Of a DNA stretch of 64,000 nucleotides, positions 1 to 9,469 are shown one piece after another; position 1 is the stretch's first letter; the number at the start of each line of letters is the position of its first letter. Under the pieces are notes generated by a model. That model was given only the letters and a program-made list of their open reading frames with translations. It searched no databases and was not told the origin of the DNA. Origin of the DNA: Linnemannia elongata (Eukaryota > Mortierellomycota > Mortierellomycetes > Mortierellales > Mortierellaceae); the NCBI GenBank assembly GCA_036320915.1, contig JAXBDG010000009.1, positions 1 through 64,000 on the forward strand, written 5' to 3'. The position numbers and the translations under genes are program-made.

Positions 1-3000
1 TTGCAACAAACACTGCTCTCTCTTACTCCTCTCATTAACAACAATTACTCATTCCTCTCTCTCTCATCTGCTTTGTACTTCTCTTGTGCATTCCTTCTGT
101 TCCTTGAATGAACTCATCTGACATCCCTTGTTTTCCACCTTCGTTTCTATTCTCTTGCTGTGTTTGTTTCTGTTGTGTTTTTCCACTCTCCATTCAAAAA
201 GACTATACGGCAATCACTTTTCCACGCTTTCTCTCCTTCCTCTCCTTTTTTATATGCATCGCTTTTCTTTACATGCTCACCGCCATCATCTGTTTGCAAG
301 TTTATACTCATTCCCTCACCACCAACGTCACAACCATTCACTGCCACATCCGTTTTCCTCTTGCTCTCTCATTCATCTTCGTTGCTTCCTCGCACCACTA
401 ATCGTGTGCTTTGCTTCCTTTATTTATCAATACTCACATGGATCATTTCAAACTCTGGCTTTTTCTGCTTTTTTTTCTTTCTCTTTTCCTCCCTCCCTGG
501 TTACAAGTCCTCAATCTACCAACCTTTTCTCACACTCCCACTTACTCTCTCGTTCCTTCCTGCCTCTGTAATCGCGTTTTCCCTTCTCATTCTCTTTTAT
601 CTGTTACTTTTCCCCTATACACACTGCTTCAATGGCCTTCTGCTAACGAATCAACACTCGCTTCTCCCCAATCGCAAGACGACATTACATCATCCTTTGT
701 TCTCTGGCAAACGCATCCTCTTTTTTTTCTTACCTCTTCATTCCCTTTTCTGTTCATCATTGTGTCGATTCCTTTGATCATCAACAATCAGCTCGTTTAA
801 CATGTGACCCAATCTCTTTCATCCTCTTTGTTACTTTTTTTTCTGTCTTGCCTCATTCTTTCTTGCAAAGAACCATTCTCCCTCCCTCTCTCTTTCACGC
901 ATTCTTGCTCTCTTTCTCTAACTCCATGCTCTTCTTTTCCCCCTCTCTCCTTTTTTTTGTTTTTTTTTCTTCTGTTGTAGTTCTTTCGTTTTCTTCCTTC
1001 TTCCTTCCCACCCATCCCCTCCTCTCTCCCTCTCTCTTTTTCCTTAAACACTCTCTCCATTTCCACCTCATTATCAACAGCAAGCTCATGATTAAGCTAA
1101 ATTCATTTCATGAATCTTCACAATCATTCACAACCTCATCCTTTTACTCTTGTAACCTCATTCTACCGGTTCACACACAAGACTCTCCCGTCCTCCACTT
1201 TTTTTTCATCAAAAGTGTTGTCTTAATTTCTACCTTTTCTGTCTCTCTCTTTTTCTTTCTCTTTATATCTTTCCCTTCTGTCTTCTTTTTTTCTCTTCTT
1301 CCTTCTTTTGTTCACTTCTCTCTTCCTTCTTTTTTCTTTTTTTTTGTATCTCTGATGTCTTCTTTCTCTTTTATGTCACTGTCTGCAGCAACCCATTGTT
1401 CTTTTGCCTCCATCCTCCCTCATGAATCCCCCCCCCCCGTTCTGTACCTCTTTTTTGTTCTCCTTTCTTCTTTCCTCTCCCTCACCCTCTCTCTCCATTG
1501 TCCTCCTTCTCGTTACCCATCTTCTCGTTTTCTTTCTCATTCCTACTTATGCAAGAAATTACCCTCCACGTAATTTGCCCTTTCTCACTCACGTCACTAC
1601 CTCTCCCTCTTCGTTCTTCTCCTCTCCTTCTCGCTATTTCTTTTCTCTGTCCTATTCCTCTCTCTCTCTCTCTCCCGTTCTTTGTTTTTATTTCCTGTCT
1701 ATTTACTCATCACCAACACCTTTTTTTTCATAGGAATCAACGTTCCTACTTTCCCTCAACTTTTAACAATCATTCAAAACGTCATCTGTTCTCTTTTCGC
1801 AACCTCATTCTCCAACTGGCTTTTACCTCCTTGAATTCTTTTTTTCCGTTCATCCTTTGTTGACTCCCTTAATCATAATCGTGCATTTAGACGTCTTGCC
1901 ACTCAATCTCTTTTGTGCTCCTGTTCTTTCGTATTGGGAGGAGGAGGGTCTTTTTTGCTTCGTTTCTCTTGCCTCGCACAGAATAACCCTGCTTTGTCTC
2001 TCTCTTTTCCCGTCCCCGTCTCTCACTTACCATCTCCCTCTTTTCCCTCCGCCTCTTCCCTTCGCATCACTTTTGTTCCCGTCCACACTTCCTCTCTCTC
2101 ATCCGTCTCCCACTCTCGTTCATTCCACACTCTCTCCCTCTCTCGATTCTCGTTCTTTGACTTTCATCCTGCATGCAATCTACCCTTCCCTACTTCAACA
2201 CAATCACCCTGCCTTCGAATCAACAATACACACTCGCACGTACACCCTCGTCGTCTTCACCCCGCCTCGAATCAAGCAACACACATGCACAAACACGCGC
2301 ACTCGCACTCTCAAAAATGGGGTGAGAAAGTAGAAAAAGTGAAGAAAGATAAGTAGGAGAATTGAAAGGAAAGCAGAGCACGACAGAGAAGGAGAGAATT
2401 GAAAGGGAAGCTGAGCGCGACAGAGAAAGAGAGAATTGAAAGGGAAGCTGAGCAAGACAGAGATAGAGTGGAGTGAAAGGGAAGTAGAGCGCGACAGAGA
2501 AGGAGAGAAGTGAAAGGGAAGCAGTGCACGACAGTGTCCGCGTGGAAACGGGACCATCAACTGCCATGGTCTAGGTCCTTTCTTGGTTGCCGTTGTGATC
2601 AAAGCGATTCATCAGCGAGTGAGACTGATAGAGTGAGAGCTTTTCATTTTCACGTCGATCCGTTTTGTCTCCTAGCCTTCTTTAGACTTGGAGAAGAGAG
2701 CAGCGAGAGAGAAAAACAAGTCTTCTCTACGCGATCGAGTTGTTCTTTGTCGTACTTTACGCGTGTCCATGTGAAAGGGTGTCCAAGGAAGCAACGCTGT
2801 GTTCTTTTATCCATGCTCTGCGTGGGAAACAAAACAATGAAAAAAAAGTTGAGAAAAGAGGGGCTAAAATCGGCTCACTCCCACACTGTCCTTATGTTTT
2901 TCATTTCCGATCAACATTCACACTCCTAGCATTCTCTTTGCCATGTAATCAGCTTATCGTTTAGAATCACAGAGATCTCTCTTTTATACAAAGAATAAAA

Positions 3001-4163
3001 AAGACCTCCCTTCTGCTTTTACTCCTTGGCTAACAAACGACAACATATGCACCCACTTGTCCAACAGCTTGTGTGGTGCAAACGAAAGCATTGCGACGTT
3101 TCTTGCTTGGACATACTGTGCCATTGTCACACCCCAAAAAAAGTACAGCAAACTAACCACATACTCACACTCTTCTCGCTTCATCTTCTTTTGCTTCTTC
3201 TTCCTTTTCCTTCATATCATCATTGACACGCCCTCCCGTGCGTGTGTCTTTGCGGAGGACAGAGGGGGCGCTCGATCGAGTATCAAATGAAGATGGAAGA
3301 CAAGTGAACATCTTGCGCCCTGACCAGTATGGTTTTCTTCTCAATAGTCAAACAATACCAAAAAATATATCTATGTCCCTTCCTTCCACTCCTTACAAAG
3401 TTGCACCATGCCCCCCACCCCTTTGGTCGCTCTATCTTTCTAGATGACAGCAAGAAGTGGAAGGTTATATGGTGGGTGAGAGAAGAGGTGCCAAGTATCG
3501 TCACCTCTCAACAGCCAACGTGAGGAAGTCTGAACACGTGAATTCGTTTTTTTCAAGAAAGCGCAGGTGTTCCTTTCCACGGCTCCTCGGCTGCATAATA
3601 CAAGGAGCCTAGGAGATGTTCACCGTGGACGTTCTGAGGTAGGGTTGTCGTAGGTGTGGTTATCTACACAGTGGTCGATGTCCGATTGATAAGTGACAAC
3701 ATCATTTCTTCACTCACTAGCGCAATGCGAAAGAAGTACACTGTGCTGAATGGCAACAGGTCTGATAAAATATTTGTGTTGTTTGCTTTGTTTGTTAGCA
3801 TTCGCTGTCTCATTGTCGTTCTATCTTTCTTTTTGTTGCCTCTCGCGATTCGGTGCTGAATTTTCCTTTTGGTGCAATTGGTCAACAATCTCTGACTCTC
3901 TCCTCCTTTGCCACCACACTCCTTCCTTTCTCGCCCTCTTCTTTGCCACCGCTCCCAGGCCCTATCTTGATCGCTTCTCTAACTTTTTTTTTGCCACCAT
4001 TCCCACACCATTGTCCCCTTGCCACCGCTACCACATCCTTTTCATCTCTCGCCTTTGAGTAGTGGCATTATGCGAGTGTTCATTGATAATTGAATAAAAG
4101 AAAGGTGTTTGTCCCAGATACATGAAAAAAACAACCTGCTTCGCTCCTTCTTTGCCGCCCACG
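1..4163. other. Gene-free left flank, C+T-rich
   Basis: I see no supportable gene here. Roughly 1-2340 is strongly C+T-rich on the + strand, with many TTTTCTTTCT and CTCTCTCC-like runs. The long open frames in it are products of this composition (Ser/Phe/Leu/Pro-rich) and are not conserved-looking. 2359-2542 is a minisatellite listed separately. The rest is mixed sequence, and 3880-4060 is again C+T-rich just ahead of the F-box gene, where it may serve as that gene's leader or promoter. Confidence 0.7.
2359..2542 (+). repeat. 37-bp minisatellite, five degenerate copies
   Basis: Five head-to-tail copies begin at about 2359, 2396, 2433, 2471 and 2507, with unit lengths of 36-38 bp. The core reads roughly GAATTGAAAGGGAAGCTGAG followed by CGCGACAGAGAAGGAGA. 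The copies differ by a few substitutions and single-base indels, and the last one decays after GACAGTG. The array is purine-rich on the + strand, in contrast to the pyrimidine-rich sequence immediately to its left. Confidence 0.9.
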
Positions 4164-5771
4164 ATGAACACGCATCCACTTTCCCTCTACGAAATCGTTC
4201 TCGCCATCGGCCAGTTTATCCCACTCTGGGAATCTGTACATTTAGCCTACGAGGACGTCTGGCTCTTAAAACCAAAAGATCTCCTCGCAGCCATATCCGT
4301 CAACCGTCTCTTCCGCACAACCCTTACACCTCTCCTGTGGTCCGTCTATGTCGAATTCGCCGTCAAGGCTCTTGGCAACGCCTACAAATGTATTGGCAAT
4401 GCAGAGTATGAGATTCCTGTCGGTATTGTCCAGAAAAACAGTTCGTACATTCGCTTCCTCGACCTCTCAAGCCATCATACGCGATTTAGTCTAATAGACG
4501 AGCCACTTGAGCTCAATTGCTCTCTCCTCCAAGAGCTCCGTCTGTCTGCCGACGTTGACAGCGCTTGGGCTAAACGCCTGATCCTCGCCAACCCCGAACT
4601 GCGTGTGCTTCATTGGGAGCGAAACCGCAAGAACTTACCACAAGAGAATTTGAAGGACTTTGCGAGTATTTTATCTCTCCAGCGACTGCGATACCTGGGT
4701 CTCGATGACTGGACCTTTCTTACCGAGCATCTCTACCGCGCCTTGGCCAAGAATGCAGGACATCTCGAGGAGCTCCGCCTGACCCGCTGTGACTCCATTC
4801 TACTCAAACGCTCAAAACGGGATGACACGGGCAAGTCGCAATATACGGTTATAACGTCGATGGAAACAGGAGTCGAGGAGTCTGAGACGATAGAGCAGAT
4901 GTGTAGGCGTATTAGGCTTACCAAGCTCAAGACGCTCCATCTGGATGTTGAGCATAACCGTTGCCCGCTGACGCTCTATTGGTTAATTGACATCGCTCCT
5001 GCTCTGGAGACCGCTGTGTTTGGAGACCTCTTGGGGAGTACGGGCAAGGCACTGAGTCTGACTTTGCGTAAGTCCTGCCCACGCCTGCAAACGATTAAGC
5101 TTGGCGACGACTGGGGAGAGAAAACTTGGCGGCTTCATCAAGGGGGTGTTGCTGCTCTTCACCTTCTCAACGCTTGCGCTCCAGGACACTTGGTCCATAC
5201 CTCGCTGCGTGGATTGAGGCTGGACAACACTTTCATGGAGGCTTTGTCAGTGCACCGGGACTGTCTCGAGACCCTGGAGCTGGACATTCGTGACGATAAC
5301 TATCGGGATTCCTTCAGCAACTTGGGCACAATCCTGGAGCAGTGCAGTCAACTCAAACATCTGGCGGTGGAGGTGTTTTGCCGAGAACCGTGTGACCGTC
5401 GACAACCATTGCTATTTCTGAACAAACTGGTGACATGTACGGGCCTGGAGAGTTTGACGTTCAAAGGATTCAGACTCGCGGGAGAGAACAATCACTTGCA
5501 CGAGGGCGACGAAGACTATGGAAGCAATGAGGTGACATCGAGGGGCAGTATTGGGTGGGACCCTGAGTTTGAAGATTACAATGACCCTCAGGCCTGTATT
5601 TGGCCCGGTTGGCGTGAGGTGTACCTAGCCTTCAGTGATGAATCTGGAGGCTGGTGCAGCGCTCATTTCAAGAGAATTGTAGGTGATGCGATTGGTTCGT
5701 TGTCTTCTTTGAAGTACGTTCGGTTTGACATTCTTAGCTATGTAAGAGTCCTTTCTTCATCCACTGAATAA
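4164..5771 (+). CDS. F-box/LRR-like protein, single exon
   Basis: An uninterrupted reading frame encodes about 535 residues from the ATG at 4164. An in-frame ATG at 4122 would add 14 residues; I prefer 4164 because the sequence from MNTHPLSLYEIV onward reads like the start of an F-box. Residues 1-60 (LYEIVLAIGQFIPLW, then DLLAAISVNRLFRTTLTPLLW) have the leucine and tryptophan spacing of an F-box. The remainder has repeated L..L.L-type segments such as LQELRLSADV, LEELRLTRC, LKTLHLDVE and LETLELDIRD, which suggest leucine-rich repeats. By family it would be a substrate adaptor of SCF ubiquitin ligases; the substrate is unknown. Such genes are abundant and fast-evolving in Mortierella-type fungi. 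A Fanzor relic starts within about 15 bp of the stop codon, so the native C-terminus may have been shortened. Confidence 0.85.
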   Translation: MNTHPLSLYEIVLAIGQFIPLWESVHLAYEDVWLLKPKDLLAAISVNRLFRTTLTPLLWSVYVEFAVKALGNAYKCIGNAEYEIPVGIVQKNSSYIRFLDLSSHHTRFSLIDEPLELNCSLLQELRLSADVDSAWAKRLILANPELRVLHWERNRKNLPQENLKDFASILSLQRLRYLGLDDWTFLTEHLYRALAKNAGHLEELRLTRCDSILLKRSKRDDTGKSQYTVITSMETGVEESETIEQMCRRIRLTKLKTLHLDVEHNRCPLTLYWLIDIAPALETAVFGDLLGSTGKALSLTLRKSCPRLQTIKLGDDWGEKTWRLHQGGVAALHLLNACAPGHLVHTSLRGLRLDNTFMEALSVHRDCLETLELDIRDDNYRDSFSNLGTILEQCSQLKHLAVEVFCREPCDRRQPLLFLNKLVTCTGLESLTFKGFRLAGENNHLHEGDEDYGSNEVTSRGSIGWDPEFEDYNDPQACIWPGWREVYLAFSDESGGWCSAHFKRIVGDAIGSLSSLKYVRFDILSYVRVLSSSTE

Positions 5772-5777
5772 AATGTT

Positions 5778-6382
5778 AAACTTTCGGTGTACAAGCGGCT
5801 TCGAGCCTTGTACGGTTCCATCATGTCTAAGTCAAGAAAAGGAACCTGAAGTTGGCTCAAGACGCTACACTAAATAAGGCCATCGGCGGCGCCGTCATCC
5901 GGTTGTGTGGAATCAAGGGAAAGTGGAGAAAGGGAGACGAAGGGGGGTGTCCCTTGGTTGTTGCTGGCGATGGCAACTTCATGGCCTATTCGACAGTTTC
6001 AGTTCTCTCTGAAGCCGAAGTACCAAAGAAAGCATTAAATGTTATCTTTCTCCCCTTTTTTTTAAACTACTGTACAGCAAAGAAGACATATCAACTAATG
6101 CTACTGCTTCTCTCGCCTTGCATAAATTAGCTGGAGGCCTTGGTGTTCGTGATCGTGTGAGTTGACAAGAACTTCACGTCCAAATCGTGCTGTCAATGCC
6201 ACACCAAGAGTGAGGACCATGTCACCATGGACCGTCGCTCTATCCAATGCACACAATGCAACCGAGCCAGGGACCGTGACCATAACGGGGCGCACAATAT
6301 GGCTCGTGCAGCACTACAATGGATGACAGACTTCTCCTGGCCACAAGAGCTCTGTCGCCCCATACCACCTCCACAACATTAA
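5778..6382 (+). pseudogene. Relic of a Fanzor (eukaryotic TnpB-like) nuclease, 3' part
   Basis: The frame beginning at 5831 reads KKRNLKLAQDATLNKAIGGA, then LVVAGDGNF (5954-5980). After 6161 it reads VDKNFTSKSCCQC. A four-cysteine zinc ribbon follows, with CxxC pairs at 6188-6199 and 6248-6259, then RDRDHNGAHNM (6269-6301) and a stop at 6380-6382. The order GDG-F, VDE-type TSK-C..C, second CxxC and RDxNGAxN is the C-terminal RuvC and zinc-ribbon architecture of Fanzor/TnpB RNA-guided nucleases. The RuvC-III aspartate is present (codon 6278). It is broken: a frame change near 5830 (an upstream piece, KRLRALYGSIMSKSRK, is in another frame), a TAG at 6128-6130 and a TGA at 6158-6160. An intron ending at 6130 could remove the first stop but not the second. 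The N-terminal half is missing. No guide-RNA or element ends were recognised. Confidence 0.72.
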
Positions 6383-9300
6383 CCATTGCGCTACTCAATT
6401 ACGTTTCATTTAATAAATCGAAGACAAAGGTGAGACGGACAAGGTTGTTTAGTATGAGAGATGCTGATCACTCTGTTTCTGTCTTTCTCCTTTATTCCAC
6501 CTGCAATTCAAGGCAATAATGATCAGCAGACCTCTTAGCTCTCTTCGCGAAAGGCATAGATTCTCACTATCCCCCTTACTCGTCCATCCTTGTTTCTCGT
6601 CTGACCTCACTTCTCGACCATCTGTATCATGCTTGCATTTGAGCTAAACCACTACTGCTTATGGCACAACTTGCTATCAACACCGAAAGAAGAAGCAGCA
6701 TCGTTACGAAGCAATGAAAAATGGACGCTTTCTTTGACGGTATCCATTACTAAACGTCGATGTTCGTTGCTTGCATCACAATGCCCTCCTAGATTCGCTA
6801 GAGTTGTCTTTATGAATGGTGTTGAAGATCGACACGCTTCTGTTCCTGCTTTTATTGGTGGACCTGTAGGCGTCTTGGCCCTTTGTTCCTGTTACTCCGG
6901 CACATGTATTAACAGCAGTGTCCTAAGACCGCGGTGGTGGGACCTTGCATGACCGAGGAGCGAGGTTGTCTTGTGTATGGATTATCTCTGTGTCATCCCG
7001 ATGGCTGAAGGGATGACAGGCCTGCCTAGTACCATATCCAATGCAACTACTTGCGCTGTCCTCGAGTACATGGATCCTGAGCCTCCTTGGATTGAGTTGC
7101 ATGTAATGGACAAGACCGAGTGGTGTTTCAGATAGTTGCTGGGATGAATAGTTGTTTGAGCCGTGGCGTGAGTGTGTGAAGTATTTAGAGTGTGTGGGGG
7201 TTTGAAGGAAGGAAGAGGGGTCGCGATAAGAAGAAAAATAGGGGCATACGCGCTTGTTATCGCATCCAGATGGACTGCTTTCTTTTGTTATTGTTGTTGT
7301 TGTTTGTGGACAGGGGGTGGTGGCTCATGGCCTTGAAGGAAGCCAAGCATGCTGCCATACTCTACCAAATCCTAGAGTTTGCTGTCGATTGGGATCGGGA
7401 ATATGGTCTTGTTGTTTGCCGACGATCTTCTTGTTTGCTGAAGATCATGTTCTGCTGTTGTCGGGTTCCTATTTCTTCCGCTGTCAAGTCTAATGAGAAG
7501 AGGAAGGTTTAAAGTCAGCGGAGCAGAACAGTTTGGGTAATACTTCGCCCAGACTCTCTTTTCTGTCTTGTTGGTCAAAGTGAGTCAGTTGTTCAGCTGT
7601 TGTTAGATTTCTTGCTGTCTTTCTCTTATGAGAGCACGTCTTTTACACTTTTATCCATCACGCCCCTACAACAATAAATAGTCTATAGCATGGCCTCTCT
7701 TTTCCCTTTTTGCTCTTTTTCTAACCATCCAAGGTAGCGGGAGGGCGGCGCTACCTGCGTAGGTTACTCCAAGGAGAAGAAAAAAAATTGGCCATGGTCA
7801 AGAAGAGTGATTTGATGGATCTGGATGTGCTGGCGCTTGAGGGAGGGCATTAGTAGAAAAGGGATCGATTGTTTCAAGTGCTGCCGCTTTTTTCCCTTTT
7901 TTTCCTTGGGCCCCTTGTTCTCGCCTTCCTCTGTTTACTCCCGAGGAATAACGGACCAAGAAGGCCAATGCGATATGGTTATCTCGGATAACTTGTCAAA
8001 GGAGTCATAACAGAAACCTGCTCACTCGGGTTCTCGTCAGCAATCAATCGTTTGTTAGTTAGAGAGAGACAAGAGACAAGAGTCAAAGGACAAGAGACGC
8101 ACATTCATACACACACGACAAAAAGGAAAGGACGTCGATCGGTGGTTAGGGTTGTGGAGGTACTCGAGAGGACTGAAACCACAAAATCATCGTAAGGACG
8201 TTGTGGATGGATGCACATGCACATCAATACGCTTTGTAGCAGACGTGCGAGAAAAAGAAGAAAAAAACGATAACAACAACAGCCAATCATACAATCACAT
8301 ATGGAAGTGTGTGCCTCCTGGGTACTCGCGCCATTTCTCTTACCTATGGGGAGAAGTGAGTACAAGAAGAGAAAAAGGTGTGGTTATCTTTTAGAGGTAG
8401 AAATAGACGGACGACGTGTCACTGTGGTGGCGAGACACATCCACTCATTCAAATGGTCAAATAGCACAGACAGTGGTCAGGAGGGGATAAAGAAAAAAAA
8501 AGACGCAGCAGTTTGTTTGGGAGAAGACAACAGGTTGCTAACATCCTTCATTTTTTGAGTGTGCGGATAGAGAGGGGGAGAGGGAAGGAGAGAGGGAGAG
8601 AGGACGTGTGAGCGTGTGGGTCGAGGAAAAGGGAGAGATAGAGAAATGGCACCACTGAACCCTTTTCTATTGTCATCCTCATTTTCTCCTGTGTCTATTC
8701 TTCTTGAAAATGAGGAGAGAAGGAGGAGCCAGTCCCTTGTGATACTCTATGTAAGGGTGCCAGGTATATTGAATGAATAGCAAAAGTAATAAGAAAAGAG
8801 AGCTATTTCTGTTGATTCGTGAGATGGGAGGGGTACCTTGAACCATGTACCATGTGAATGATCCCATCGTATCCATCGATGGTCATCCTTGTATGTGCTA
8901 TAAGAAAGCGAGCGAGTGACTCGTATGAGTCCTTTGCCCAATCCCTGTGTAAGAAGGAAGAAAGTAAAAAAGAGAAAAACGAAGAAATAAGCTCAGACGG
9001 TCATTGTAATAATAATTTGAAAGAATCGATCTCGTGGTCAATTTTGCGCTGCCATCCCATTCGCCTCTCTCTCTCTCGCCTCATTTTTTTTTTTTTTTTT
9101 TTTTTTCCCTTCTTCCCTTTTACCCTTTCTTCTTCGTCTTCTTACTTACGTGTGTCAACAAAGAGTCAATTATATTCGCCATTTACGCCTCTTTTTGCTT
9201 CGTATTTCTTTTTTGTTTCCACTCCCTTTTTGCTCTCCTCTTCTTTTTTCTTTTTTCTTTTTTCTTTCTTCTTCTTCTTCCGTTTTGTTTCTTTAACCTT

Positions 9301-9469
9301 TTTGTTTGCTCTCCTCCGTTCCTTTTCTTTGCTCTTCTCTCTCTCTCCTCTCTCTCACTCTCTCCTCTCTCCCAATCCTCCATCCTCATCACACACTCTC
9401 TCTCTTTCCTTCACTTCCCCTCACTCATTCCCTCTCACCAACTGCGGATCAATACACACACAGACAGAC
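6383..9469. other. Gene-free stretch between Fanzor relic and SERTA-like gene
   Basis: No gene can be supported. 6629-6952 holds an open frame of 107 codons without recognisable domains, and 7386-7440 contains an isolated FADD-type peptide; both are discussed elsewhere in this report. 8570-8640 is G+A-rich. 9055-9440 is almost pure pyrimidine on the + strand, including a 23-T run at 9084-9106, and forms the leader of the downstream gene. Confidence 0.6.
9084..9106 (+). repeat. Poly(T) run of 23
   Basis: Homopolymer within the pyrimidine-rich leader that precedes the ATG at 9470. It is probably part of the promoter or 5' untranslated region. Homopolymer length is likely to vary between strains or reads. 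Confidence 0.9.

Noticed and set aside
108..2333. Several overlapping frames of 100-240 codons in the left flank
   Set aside because: All three + frames are open together because the DNA is nearly all C and T; no conserved motif or plausible exon structure.
2359..2542. CRISPR-like repeat array
   Set aside because: Units are contiguous with no unique spacers, and the sequence is nuclear fungal DNA.
7386..7440. Peptide GNMVLLFADDLLVC resembling the reverse-transcriptase FADD box
   Set aside because: A single short motif followed at once by a stop. No neighbouring RT blocks were found in any frame.
8858..9469. Upstream extension of the SERTA-like reading frame (about 200 more codons)
   Set aside because: It is translated poly-T and C+T leader (long Phe/Ser runs). 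The ATG at 9470 follows the leader and starts ordered sequence.
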